Of a stretch of DNA of 64,000 bases, positions 42,849 through 51,359 are shown one piece after another. Source of the stretch: Xenophilus sp. L33 (GTDB lineage: Bacteria > Pseudomonadota > Gammaproteobacteria > Burkholderiales > Burkholderiaceae_C); the NCBI RefSeq assembly GCF_009765735.1, contig NZ_LMUW01000221.1, positions 167,586 through 231,585 of the forward strand, given 5' to 3'. The position numbers and the translations under genes were made by a program. Position 1 is the first letter of the stretch; each line of letters opens with the position of its first letter. Below the pieces are notes generated by a model. The model ran no database searches, was not told the DNA's origin, and saw nothing but the letters and a program-made list of their open reading frames with translations.

Positions 42849-44492
42849 ATGGACTTCGACTACGTGATCGTCGGCGGAGGTTCGGGTGGCTCGACCCTGG
42901 CCGGCCGCCTGAGCGCGGACCCCTCCGTGCGGGTCTGCCTGATCGAGGCGGGCGGCGACGGCAAGGGCGTGCTGGTGCGCGCGCCGCTGGGCACCGCGGC
43001 CATGCTGTCGGGCCGGCCGCGCATCAACAACTACTGCTACCAGACGGTGCCGCAGGCCGGCCTGAACGGCCGCCGCGGCTACCAGCCGCGCGGCCGCTGC
43101 CTGGGCGGCTCCAGCGCGATCAACGCGATGCTCTATCTGCGCGGCCACAGGTCCGACTACGACGACTGGGCGCGCCAGGGCTGCGCCGGCTGGTCCTTCG
43201 AGGAGGTGCTGCCGTACTTCAAGCGCGCCGAAGGCAACCAGCGCGGCGACGGCGAATGGCACGGCGGCCAGGGACCGCTGCAGGTCGCCGAGCAGCAGAG
43301 CCCGCGGCCGATCGCCGAGGCCTTCGTCCGCGCCGCGATGGAATGCGGCCTGCCGCGCAACGACGACTTCAACGGTCCGCAGCAGGAAGGCGTCGGCCTC
43401 TACCAGGTCACGCAGTTCCACGGCGGCGCGAAGAACGGCGAGCGCTGCTCGGTCGCGGCCGCCTACCTGCATCCGGTGATGGACCGCGCCAATCTCAACG
43501 TCATGACCGACACCCAGGCACTGCGCGTGGTGCTCGAGGGCCGGCGCGCGGTCGGCGTCGAGATCGAGCGCGGCGGCCGGCGCGAAGTCGTCAAGGCGCG
43601 GCGCGAAGTGGTGCTGTGCGGCGGCGCCTTCAACTCGCCGCAACTGCTCATGCTGTCGGGCATCGGCGATCCGGCCGAACTGCAGCGCCACGGCATCGAG
43701 GTCCGGCATGCGCTGCCGGGCGTCGGCAAGAACCTGCAGGACCACCTCGACTTCATCCTCAGCTACAAGTCCAAGGACAGCGACGTCGTCGGCCTCGGGC
43801 CGATGGGCGCTCTCCGGATGACCCGCGCCATCCTCGAGTGGCGCAAGACCGGCAAGGGCATGGCAGCCTCGCCGCTGGCCGAGGGCGGCGCCTTCTTCCG
43901 CTCCAGCCCGGCGCTGGCGCGGCCCGACCTGCAACTGCATTTCGTGATCGCGATCGTCGACGACCACAGCCGCAAGATGCACTTCAGCGCGGGCTATTCC
44001 TGCCACGTCTGCGTGCTGCGGCCGAAGAGCCGCGGCGAGGTCGGCCTGGTCGACCTGCAGGCCGCGTCGGCGCCGCGCATCGATCCGAACTACCTCTCGC
44101 ATCCGGACGACCTGGCCACCCTGCTCGCCGGCACCCGCGAGATGCGGAAGATCATGCGTTCGCCGGCGCTCGACCGCTACCGCGGCGCCGAGCTCTATAC
44201 CGCCGACGCCGAGAGCGACGAGGCGCTCACCGCGCACATCCGCCAGCGCGCCGACACCATCTACCACCCGGTCGGCACCTGCAAGATGGGTGTCGACCCG
44301 ATGGCGGTGGTCGACCCCCAGCTGCGGGTGCACGGCATCGAAGGCCTGCGGGTGGTCGACGCCTCGGTCATGCCGACCATCATCGGCGGCAACACCAACG
44401 CACCGACGATCATGATCGCCGAGCGCGCCGCCGACTTCATGCGTGCGGCGGCGCCGGCCGCAGCGCAGGTGCGAGAGGCCGCGACCGTCTGA
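42849..44492 (+). CDS. GMC family oxidoreductase (choline/alcohol dehydrogenase-like)
   Basis: This 547-residue FAD enzyme has N-terminal DYVIVGGGSGGSTLAGRLS, GGSSAINAMLYLRGHRSDYD (GMC signature 1) and GGAFNSPQLLMLSGIG (signature 2). Catalytic His is in YHPVGTCKMG and the second His/Asn is Asn in GGNTNAPTIMIAERA. It oxidises primary alcohols to aldehydes. No signal peptide. It lies alone, divergent from hipBA, and meets xth head-on at a shared hairpin. Confidence 0.95.
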   Translation: MDFDYVIVGGGSGGSTLAGRLSADPSVRVCLIEAGGDGKGVLVRAPLGTAAMLSGRPRINNYCYQTVPQAGLNGRRGYQPRGRCLGGSSAINAMLYLRGHRSDYDDWARQGCAGWSFEEVLPYFKRAEGNQRGDGEWHGGQGPLQVAEQQSPRPIAEAFVRAAMECGLPRNDDFNGPQQEGVGLYQVTQFHGGAKNGERCSVAAAYLHPVMDRANLNVMTDTQALRVVLEGRRAVGVEIERGGRREVVKARREVVLCGGAFNSPQLLMLSGIGDPAELQRHGIEVRHALPGVGKNLQDHLDFILSYKSKDSDVVGLGPMGALRMTRAILEWRKTGKGMAASPLAEGGAFFRSSPALARPDLQLHFVIAIVDDHSRKMHFSAGYSCHVCVLRPKSRGEVGLVDLQAASAPRIDPNYLSHPDDLATLLAGTREMRKIMRSPALDRYRGAELYTADAESDEALTAHIRQRADTIYHPVGTCKMGVDPMAVVDPQLRVHGIEGLRVVDASVMPTIIGGNTNAPTIMIAERAADFMRAAAPAAAQVREAATV

Positions 44493-44513
44493 CCTTCTTC
44501 AGGACAGAAGGTC
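44491..44513. terminator. Bidirectional hairpin between GMC oxidoreductase and xth
   Basis: GACCTTCT (44491-44498) and AGAAGGTC (44506-44513) form a perfect 8-bp stem with a 7-nt loop, spanning the stop codons of both convergent genes. There is no clear T-run, so it may be a weak or Rho-assisted terminator. Confidence 0.5.
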
Positions 44514-45278
44514 GAGCGTGATCCAGGTCGGCGCGTGGTCGCTCGCGCCGGGCCGGCCGCGCACCTCGCGGTCCACGCCGGCCGCATGGAGCAGCGGTGC
44601 CGCATCGGCGTTCAGCAGCAGGTGGTCGATGCGCAGGCCGGCATTGCGCGGCCAGCGGTTGCGCCAGTAGTCCCAGTAGGTGTAGATGCGATCGTGCGGA
44701 TGCAGCGAACGGATCGCGTCGGTCCAGCCCTGGTCGACGAGCCGCCGGAAGGCCTCGCGGCTGGCCGGTTGAAGCAGCGCGTCGTCGCGCCACGAGGCCG
44801 GGTTGTAGATGTCCTCGTCGGTCGGCACCACGTTGTAGTCGCCGGCCAGCACCACCGGGAGGCCGCAGCCGCCGAGCCGCCGCGCATGGGCGATGAAGGC
44901 CTCGAACCAGGCGAGCTTGTAGTCGAACTTCGGCCCCGGCTGCGGATTGCCGTTGGGCAGGTAGAGGCAGCCGATGACGATGCCGCGCACCACGGCTTCG
45001 AGATAGCGGCTTTGCGGGTCGCTCTCCATGCCCGGCAGGCCGCGCCCGGTCTCGATCGGGTCGACCCCGCGTGCCAGGATCGCGACCCCGTTCCACGACG
45101 GCTGGCCATGCACCAGCACGCCGTAGCCGGCGTCGCGGAAGGCTTGCGCCGGGAAGCGGTCGTCGGGCGACTTCAGCTCCTGCAGGCAAGCCACGTCGGG
45201 CTTCGTCTCGCCGAGCCATTCGAGGACGCGCGGCAGGCGGGCGTTGACGCCGTTGATGTTGAAGGTGGCGATGCGCAT
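44499..45278 (-). CDS. xth: Exodeoxyribonuclease III
   Basis: This 259-residue EEP-superfamily nuclease has the metal and catalytic residues at RIATFNINGVNARL (Asn), CLQELKSPD (Glu), LAGDYNVVPTDEDIYNP (Asp/Asn) and GASDHAPTWI (Asp-His pair). It repairs abasic sites and 3' blocks in DNA. It is a housekeeping gene placed 11 bp downstream of the GntR regulator gene, probably sharing its transcript. Confidence 0.96.
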   Translation of the reverse strand: MRIATFNINGVNARLPRVLEWLGETKPDVACLQELKSPDDRFPAQAFRDAGYGVLVHGQPSWNGVAILARGVDPIETGRGLPGMESDPQSRYLEAVVRGIVIGCLYLPNGNPQPGPKFDYKLAWFEAFIAHARRLGGCGLPVVLAGDYNVVPTDEDIYNPASWRDDALLQPASREAFRRLVDQGWTDAIRSLHPHDRIYTYWDYWRNRWPRNAGLRIDHLLLNADAAPLLHAAGVDREVRGRPGASDHAPTWITLDLLS

Positions 45279-45289
45279 GAACGGTGACC

Positions 45290-45952
45290 CTAGGGGCGAG
45301 CCAGGTAGTTTCGCTCTGAATACGCCGCGCCGCGCCGAAGCATCGACTTGTTGAGCGCGGCTGCCAACGGTGCATCGCGATCGATGTAGGCATCGGCGAC
45401 GCGCAGCCTGTCCAGGGCGATCGCGCGAAGCTGCGGCGTCGTCATGGTCGCGAGGCGGCGAAACCAGGCGATCCGCCATTTCAGGGAGTCCAGTGTCCGG
45501 ATCACCAGTTCGTTGCCGCAGAGCGCGTATTCGAGTTCGAGGTATTCCTCGATCTTCAGCAACTGCGCATCGACGGAGTCGCGGCGATTCGCCTCGACCA
45601 GCGCGGCCGCGCGCTCGCGCATGCGAACCAACTCGTCGTCCGGAGCCCCTTCGACGATGGCGTCGGAGATGTAGACATGCAGGGCCATGCGCAAGGCGAA
45701 GAGATCGCGGATGGCCTTCGCCGAGACCACGGCCACCCGCGGCCGCTTCCGGGCCGACAGCGCCACGATGCCGTAGCGGTCCAGGATGAGCAACGCCTCG
45801 CGCACCGGCGTGCGACTGGTGCCGAAGCGGGTCGCCAGCTCGACGGAATTGATGTCGCTGCCCGGCTCGAGACGACCCGAAATGATGTCGGTGCGGATCG
45901 TCTCGACGATGGTTTCCACCGCGATGTCGTCGATGGGGCGCTCGGTCTTCAA
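45290..45952 (-). CDS. GntR family regulator of the MFS/esterase unit
   Basis: This is a 220-residue regulator with a winged helix at about residues 10-75 (IRTDIISGRLEPGSDINSVELATRFGTSRTPVREALLILDRYGIV) and a divergent FCD-type C-terminal domain. TTG 45952 is chosen as start because GGAGG lies 7 nt upstream; longer in-frame starts would run through the operator region. It is divergent from the MFS gene, with two palindromic TGTCGACA sites in the 143-bp spacer, so it very likely represses both directions. Confidence 0.9.
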   Translation of the reverse strand: MKTERPIDDIAVETIVETIRTDIISGRLEPGSDINSVELATRFGTSRTPVREALLILDRYGIVALSARKRPRVAVVSAKAIRDLFALRMALHVYISDAIVEGAPDDELVRMRERAAALVEANRRDSVDAQLLKIEEYLELEYALCGNELVIRTLDSLKWRIAWFRRLATMTTPQLRAIALDRLRVADAYIDRDAPLAAALNKSMLRRGAAYSERNYLARP

Positions 45953-45999
45953 TGGGGAACCTCCGGCGGAAAGTATGCCAGTGCATCTTGCACACCCGA

Positions 46000-46017
46000 T
46001 CAAATGTCGACACTTGA
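46000..46017. promoter_or_regulatory. GntR operator 1 (TGTCGACA core)
   Basis: TCAAATGTCGACACTTGA is an 18-bp palindrome with one mismatched pair, in the spacer between the GntR and MFS genes. It shares ATGTCGACACTT/AGTGTCGACACTT with the second site 60 bp away. Confidence 0.75.
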
Positions 46018-46063
46018 TAGGTGATAACCCTATTTTTTGGTTCTGAAAGGTGAAAGCAAAATG

Positions 46064-46077
46064 AAGTGTCGACACTT
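46064..46077. promoter_or_regulatory. GntR operator 2 (perfect AAGTGTCGACACTT)
   Basis: A perfect 14-bp palindrome lies 19 bp before the MFS start codon, where bound protein would block the promoter or ribosome access. It forms a pair with the site at 46000. Confidence 0.78.
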
Positions 46078-46095
46078 AAACGAGAACGAGGGACC

Positions 46096-47472
46096 ATGGC
46101 ATCCACCGACGCATCCTTTCGCCTGGAGGCGCTCCCGTTTCGCGGCTACATCTTTCGCCTCGTGCTCGTCATTACGCTGGGCGGCTTCTTCGAGCTCTAC
46201 GACCTGTTCCTGACGACCTACATCGTCCCGACCCTGATCAAGGACGGCATCTACAGCCTGAAGACGCCGGGCGTGACCGACATGAATGCGGTCGCGAGCT
46301 TCGTGGCGGCGTTGTTCCTGGGCATGTTCGTCGGGGCGGGGCTGCTGGGCCGGCTCCCGGACAAGTACGGACGCAAGGCGGTGTTCACCTACGCCCTGAT
46401 CGGCTACAGCGTCTGCACGGCCATCATGGCGTTCCAGACGGACGCACTCTGGATCAACTTCTGGCGCTTCCTGGCGGCGGTCGGCATCGGCCTCGAGCAG
46501 GTGACCATCGTCACCTATGCGGCGGAGCTGGTCGCGAGCCGCTACCGCGGCCGTGCCATCGCATTGACGCAGACCATCTCGTTCGTCGCCATGCCCGTGG
46601 TGGCCATCGTCGCCTGGCTGCTGATTCCGGTCACCTTCCTGGGCCTCGAAGGCTGGCGGCTGGTCGTGCTGATCGGCGCGGCGGGCGCGGTGGTCATCTG
46701 GTTCATGCGCCGCTCGATTCCGGAGTCGCCGATCTGGCTCGAGAGCAAGGGCCGCTTCGATCAGGCCGGGCAGGTGATGGATGCGATCGAGGCGCGCGTG
46801 CATGGCGCGGGAACCCCACGGCCCGAGGCGTTCAGGCCGTCGACCGCGACACGGCCCGCACCGGTTCCGGCCGCCGGATCGCGCTGGGCCGTCCTGTTCT
46901 CGCCGGCCATGCGCGGACGTGTCGTGATGATGGTGCTCATCAACGTCTGCATCACCGTCGGTTACTACGGCTTCGCCTCCTGGGTCCCCACGCTGCTGGT
47001 GTCCAAGGGCATCACCACCATCAAGTCGCTCGAATACAGCGTGCTGATGGCGATCGCGGCGCCGCTGGCGCCGGCGCTGTCGATGTTCATCGCGGATCGC
47101 ATCGAGCGGAAGTTCCAGGTCATCCTGAGCTGCGCCGCGTGCGCGCTGCTCGGCATCGCGTTCTCGTTGCAGAGTGCGCCCGGGGTGGTGATCGGCATCG
47201 GGTTCCTGCTCACGCTGAACAACGGCTGGATGTCGTCGTGCTATCACACCTACCAGGCCGAGTTGTTTCCTGCGGCCGTCCGAGCGCAGGCAGTCGGCTT
47301 CGTCTATTCGTGGAGCCGCTTCTCGGCCATCTTCTCGGCCTACCTGATCTCCTATTTCCTGAGTCGTTACGGCAACATCGGTGTCTTCACCTTCATCACG
47401 CTCAGCATGGCGGTCATCGTGGTGACGCTGCTGGCATTCGGCCCGAAGACCAATCGGCTGCTCGCAAGCTAG
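46096..47472 (+). CDS. MFS transporter, metabolite:proton symporter type
   Basis: This 458-residue permease has 12 predicted helices and the sugar/aromatic-acid-transporter pattern: GGFFELYDLFLTTYIVP in helix 1, GRLPDKYGRKAVF as motif A, and SRYRGRAIALTQTISF after helix 5, with SIPESPIWLESKGR before the central loop. A GAGGGA ribosome site precedes ATG 46096. It is regulated through the two TGTCGACA sites. The esterase gene follows after 8 bp, so the transported compound is probably an ester or lactone. Confidence 0.93.
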   Translation: MASTDASFRLEALPFRGYIFRLVLVITLGGFFELYDLFLTTYIVPTLIKDGIYSLKTPGVTDMNAVASFVAALFLGMFVGAGLLGRLPDKYGRKAVFTYALIGYSVCTAIMAFQTDALWINFWRFLAAVGIGLEQVTIVTYAAELVASRYRGRAIALTQTISFVAMPVVAIVAWLLIPVTFLGLEGWRLVVLIGAAGAVVIWFMRRSIPESPIWLESKGRFDQAGQVMDAIEARVHGAGTPRPEAFRPSTATRPAPVPAAGSRWAVLFSPAMRGRVVMMVLINVCITVGYYGFASWVPTLLVSKGITTIKSLEYSVLMAIAAPLAPALSMFIADRIERKFQVILSCAACALLGIAFSLQSAPGVVIGIGFLLTLNNGWMSSCYHTYQAELFPAAVRAQAVGFVYSWSRFSAIFSAYLISYFLSRYGNIGVFTFITLSMAVIVVTLLAFGPKTNRLLAS

Positions 47473-47480
47473 GACGACCG

Positions 47481-48476
47481 ATGTCGCAAGATCCGATTCG
47501 ACTGCAGGGCATCGAGGGATTCCACGTCGGCGGGCATGCGCGCCTGCTGGACGGATTCCCTCCGGGGCTGCGCTTCCAGAACAATGGCCATCACATGGTC
47601 GGCCAGATGTACGTGCAGTTCTTCCGCGTCGCCGAGCCATGCACATCGATCCCGCTGGCACTCTGGCATGGCGGCGGCATGACCGGCGCGAGCTGGGAAA
47701 ACACGCCGGACGGCCGGCCCGGATGGCTCGACCAATTCCTTCGGGCAGGCTTCAGCGTCGCGCTGTGCGATGCGTTCGAACGCGGACGTGCTTCCTTGCC
47801 GCCGCATCCGCAGGCATTCGATGGGGTCGCGGAATACCGGACGCTCGATTCGATCTGGCACCACTTCCGCTTCGGCCCCGAATTGCCGGACCCTGCCGGC
47901 TTTCTGCAAGACGACCTGCGTCGACTCGCCTACGAGCGACAACAGTTTCCGGTGGAGCATGCCGAGCAGTTCGGTCGGCAATTCGTGCCGCGATTCGTCG
48001 ATTCCGACGATGAAGCGCTGGCAGCCTACGACGCCTTCCTGGAGCGCATGGTGCGATGCGCGGTCATCGGCCACAGCCAGGGCGGCGTGTTCGCTGTCCG
48101 ATCAGCACTGGCGCGTCCGGAACGCATCGCCAGCGTCGTGGCCCTCGAACCCTCACTGGGCGAAGACTGCCTGCAGCGGCTCCTGGAAGCGCCCGACGTC
48201 GAACTGCCGCCTCATCTCTTCGTCTTCGGTGACTTCATCCGGGATTGCAACGCGACCTGGTCGGCCTATCTCAGGACCACCGAGCTTTATTGCGAAGAAC
48301 TCATCCGTCGCGGCGTGCCGGTGCGCCTGATCGAGTTGCCCCGCTGCGGCATCCGGGGAAACAGCCACATGCTCCAGATGGACGCCAACCATCTCGAGAT
48401 CGCGGCGCTCGTGGAGGACTGGCTGCTGAACGCCTTGTCGGACCGTCTCAAAGCACGAACGCCAACGCCCAGGTGA
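47481..48476 (+). CDS. Alpha/beta hydrolase, esterase-like
   Basis: This 331-residue hydrolase has oxyanion loop LWHGGGMTGASWENTPDGRPGW, nucleophile Ser in VIGHSQGGVFAVR, and likely catalytic His in GNSHMLQMDANH near the C-terminus. No signal peptide, so it acts in the cytoplasm on the substrate brought in by the preceding transporter. Base composition is a little less GC-rich than neighbouring genes, as in the MFS gene, which may point to separate acquisition of this unit. Its last 29 bp overlap the convergent gluconate permease gene. Confidence 0.9.
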   Translation: MSQDPIRLQGIEGFHVGGHARLLDGFPPGLRFQNNGHHMVGQMYVQFFRVAEPCTSIPLALWHGGGMTGASWENTPDGRPGWLDQFLRAGFSVALCDAFERGRASLPPHPQAFDGVAEYRTLDSIWHHFRFGPELPDPAGFLQDDLRRLAYERQQFPVEHAEQFGRQFVPRFVDSDDEALAAYDAFLERMVRCAVIGHSQGGVFAVRSALARPERIASVVALEPSLGEDCLQRLLEAPDVELPPHLFVFGDFIRDCNATWSAYLRTTELYCEELIRRGVPVRLIELPRCGIRGNSHMLQMDANHLEIAALVEDWLLNALSDRLKARTPTPR

Positions 48477-49845
48477 ACAGCAGCCCGATCAACGAGATGA
48501 GGGTCTCCATCACGGACCAGGTCTTGATGGTTTGGCCAACGGTCATTCCGAAGTACTCCTTGACCAGCCAGAAGCCGGCGTCGTTCACGTGGGAGAAGAA
48601 CAGCGAGCCGGAACCGACCGCCAGCACCACCAGCGACAGATGCGCGGGCGGCAGGCCGACGGCCAGCGGCGCGACGATGCCCGCGGCGGTCACGGTCGCG
48701 ACCGTCGCCGAGCCGGTCGCCAGGCGGATGAGCACCGCGACCATCCAGCCGAGCAGCAAGGCCGAGAGTCCGGCGGCCAGCGCGATCTTGGCGATCGCAT
48801 TGCCGGTGCCCCCGTCGACCAGCGTCTGCTTGAAGCCGCCGCCGGCGCCGACGATGAGCATCACGCCGACCACCGGCATCAGGCTTTCGCCGATCTTCTT
48901 GCCCAGAACCGACACCGAGAAGCCGACCGCGGTTCCGAACGTGACCATCGCCAGCAGCACCCCGGCCAGCAACGCGAAGACCGGATCGCCGACGAAGTCC
49001 AGGAGGGGCCGCAAGGCCGAAGCCTTGTCGACCCAGATGTCGGCGGTTGCCTTGAGCAGCATCAGCACGATCGGGAACAGCAGCGTGGCCAGGGTCCAGG
49101 CGAAGGTGGGGCTGCGGCTCGCACGGGCGACGTTGTCGTCCGCGCGGCTGCCCTCGCCGTGCGCGCCCGGAGCGGTCACCGCGAGCGCGGCCCCGGCTGC
49201 GCCGATCGGCACCATGCGCGCGGCGAGCCGGCCGAACAGCGGGCCGGCCACCGCCACTGCCGGTACCGCGATGAGCAGGCCGAGCGCCAGGGTCACGCCG
49301 ACGTTCGCATGCAGGATCGCGATCGCGGCGAGCGGCCCCGGATGCGGGGGGATGAAGCCGTGCAGCACCGACAGGCCGGCGAGCGCCGGAATGCCGAGCA
49401 GCATCGCCGGCACCTTGGAGCGGTGCACCACCAGCATGACCACGGGGATGAGCAGCACGAGCCCGATCTCGAAGAACATCGGGATGCCGATGATGCCGGC
49501 CACCAGCGCCATCTTCCAGGGCAGGCTGGCGTTGCTGCCGCGCAGCAGCGTCTCGACCAGCTTGTCGGCGCCGCCTGAATCGACCAGCAGCTTGCCGAGC
49601 ATCGCGCCGAGCGCGATCAGCACGCCGACATAGCCGAGCACGCCGCCGACACCGGCCTCATAGGAGGCGGTCACCTTCTCCAGCGGGATGCCGGAGCCGA
49701 CGCCGACGAAGAGCGCGCCAAGCGTCAGGGCGATGAAGGCATGCAGCTTGAGCCAGACGATCAGCAGCACCAGCAGCGCGATGCCGGCCGCCGCGACGAT
49801 CAGCACCTGCGTGTCGTGCGCGGTCAAGGCGGCGGACGCGTTCAT
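48448..49845 (-). CDS. gntP: Gluconate:proton symporter, GntP family
   Basis: This 465-residue membrane protein has about 12-14 helices. GntP-family motifs include MFFEIGLVLLIPVVMLVVHRSK, SVLHGFIPPHPGPLAAI, GSGSLFFSHVNDAGFWLVKEYFGM and TIKTWSVMETLISLIGL near the end. It imports gluconate. The ATG overlaps the stop of the gluconokinase gene (ATGA), so uptake and phosphorylation are coupled. No gluconate repressor gene is beside it. Confidence 0.95.
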   Translation of the reverse strand: MNASAALTAHDTQVLIVAAAGIALLVLLIVWLKLHAFIALTLGALFVGVGSGIPLEKVTASYEAGVGGVLGYVGVLIALGAMLGKLLVDSGGADKLVETLLRGSNASLPWKMALVAGIIGIPMFFEIGLVLLIPVVMLVVHRSKVPAMLLGIPALAGLSVLHGFIPPHPGPLAAIAILHANVGVTLALGLLIAVPAVAVAGPLFGRLAARMVPIGAAGAALAVTAPGAHGEGSRADDNVARASRSPTFAWTLATLLFPIVLMLLKATADIWVDKASALRPLLDFVGDPVFALLAGVLLAMVTFGTAVGFSVSVLGKKIGESLMPVVGVMLIVGAGGGFKQTLVDGGTGNAIAKIALAAGLSALLLGWMVAVLIRLATGSATVATVTAAGIVAPLAVGLPPAHLSLVVLAVGSGSLFFSHVNDAGFWLVKEYFGMTVGQTIKTWSVMETLISLIGLLFTWALAFVL

Positions 49846-50363
49846 GACAGGGCCAGCCGGTCGACGATGGTCTGCGCGATGTCGGCGGGCGACGGCCCGA
49901 TGTCGACCCGGATCGCCGGCTCGTCGGCCGTCGGTTCCTCGAGGTCGGCGAACTGGCTGGCCAGGAGACTGGCAGGCATGTAGTGGCCCATGCGCGAGGC
50001 CAGGCGCGCCGCGATGGTCTCGCGCGAGCCCGCCAGGTAGACGAACAGGACGCCGCGGCCTCGCCGGTCGATGAGCGATCGATAGGAGCGCTTGAGCGCC
50101 GAGCAGGTGACGATGCCGTTCTCGCCGGCGTCCAGGCGCTCGTCCACCCAGTCGGCGACCCGGGCCAGCCAGGGCGCGCGGTCGGCGTCGTCGAGGGGAT
50201 GCCCCGACTTCATCTTCTCGACGTTCGCGGGTGGGTGCAAGGAGTCGCCTTCTTCGAAGGCCCAGCCGAGCCGGCCCGACAGGATGGCGGCGACGCTGGT
50301 CTTGCCGCAGCCGGAGACTCCCATGAGGACCAGGACCACCGGTCGTTGGACGGCATCTGACAT
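49842..50363 (-). CDS. gntK: Gluconokinase
   Basis: This 173-residue kinase has P-loop GVSGCGKTSVA, substrate segment SLHPPANVEKMKSGHPLDDADRAPWL and CSALKRSYRSLI, all diagnostic of GntK. It makes 6-phosphogluconate from gluconate and ATP, feeding the Entner-Doudoroff or pentose phosphate route. ATG 50363 has GGAAGG about 8 nt upstream; a longer in-frame start at 50417 lacks a ribosome site. Confidence 0.96.
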   Translation of the reverse strand: MSDAVQRPVVLVLMGVSGCGKTSVAAILSGRLGWAFEEGDSLHPPANVEKMKSGHPLDDADRAPWLARVADWVDERLDAGENGIVTCSALKRSYRSLIDRRGRGVLFVYLAGSRETIAARLASRMGHYMPASLLASQFADLEEPTADEPAIRVDIGPSPADIAQTIVDRLALS

Positions 50364-50464
50364 GCTGGGCCTTCCTGCTTTCGTGCTCTTTGTTTTCGCT
50401 TGCTCGGGGTCGCGCAAGCCTAGGGTCTGCCGCGCCGACGGTCAAGGTGCGTCGAGGCCTTGTC

Positions 50465-51247
50465 CTACCCGGTCAGCGGCTCGCCCAACTGCTCCGCGAA
50501 GAAGTCGCGCAAGGCGCGCGAGGCCCGATGCGCGGTCTTCGCGTGATAGAAGAAGCCCGGCCGCGCGGCGTTCGGATCGGTGTACGAATGGCCGGCCTCG
50601 CCGAAGCTCTGCAACTGCCAATCGACCTGGGCGGCGCTCATCTCGTCAATGAACCTGTTCACCTGTTCGGGCGGCACCGAAGGGTCTTGCGCGCCGTGCA
50701 GCACCAGGATCGCGCCGCGGATGTTCTTCGCGTCGGCCGGCGTCGGCGAATCCAGCGAGCCGTGCAAGGAAGCGAAGGCCCGCAGGTCGGCGCCCGAGCG
50801 CGCCAGTTCGAGCGCCGCGGCACCGCCGAAGCAGAAGCCGCAAGCGCCGATGCGCTGGAGCGCAATCAGGTCCTGCGACTGGAAGGACGCCAGCGCGGCG
50901 TTCATGCGGCGACGCAGTTCCGCACGGTCGTCCCTCAGCGGCGCGATCACCTGCATGGCCTCGTCCGGCGAGGTCGGACGCACCGACTTGCCATAGACAT
51001 CGGTGACCAGCACCGGAAAGCCGGAGCCGACGATCGTGGCTGCGATCTCCAGCGCCTGCTGGCGCACGCCCAGGAAGTTCGGAACGGCCATCACGCCCGC
51101 CGTGGGAGCCGCGCGGCGCCGGTCGTACAGGAGCACGTTCTCGTACTCGGCGCCGTCGTGCCGGTACGGGACGAGCGCGATGCCGAGATCGGCGGGTGCG
51201 ATGCCGTAGCAGGCGGCGATCCGGGCGCTGTCGAAAGGATGGTTCAT
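50465..51247 (-). CDS. Dienelactone hydrolase family protein
   Basis: This 260-residue alpha/beta hydrolase has nucleophile Cys in GACGFCFGGAAALE, acid Asp in LHGAQDPSVPP and His in GEAGHSYTDP, the Cys-Asp-His triad of dienelactone hydrolases. The N-terminal domain differs from aromatic-pathway DLHs, so the substrate may be another lactone or thioester. ATG 51247 is used. It is divergent from the patatin gene, whose start lies 112 bp away. Confidence 0.92.
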   Translation of the reverse strand: MNHPFDSARIAACYGIAPADLGIALVPYRHDGAEYENVLLYDRRRAAPTAGVMAVPNFLGVRQQALEIAATIVGSGFPVLVTDVYGKSVRPTSPDEAMQVIAPLRDDRAELRRRMNAALASFQSQDLIALQRIGACGFCFGGAAALELARSGADLRAFASLHGSLDSPTPADAKNIRGAILVLHGAQDPSVPPEQVNRFIDEMSAAQVDWQLQSFGEAGHSYTDPNAARPGFFYHAKTAHRASRALRDFFAEQLGEPLTG

Positions 51248-51359
51248 GGTTCGAATTCGGGACCGAAGAATGGATGTACCCATGAGCATGCGCGATCGAC
51301 GCCCGCAGGTCGAGCCCCGTCGTCAGCACAATGCGGGGATCGAAAGGAAGGAATGTGTT

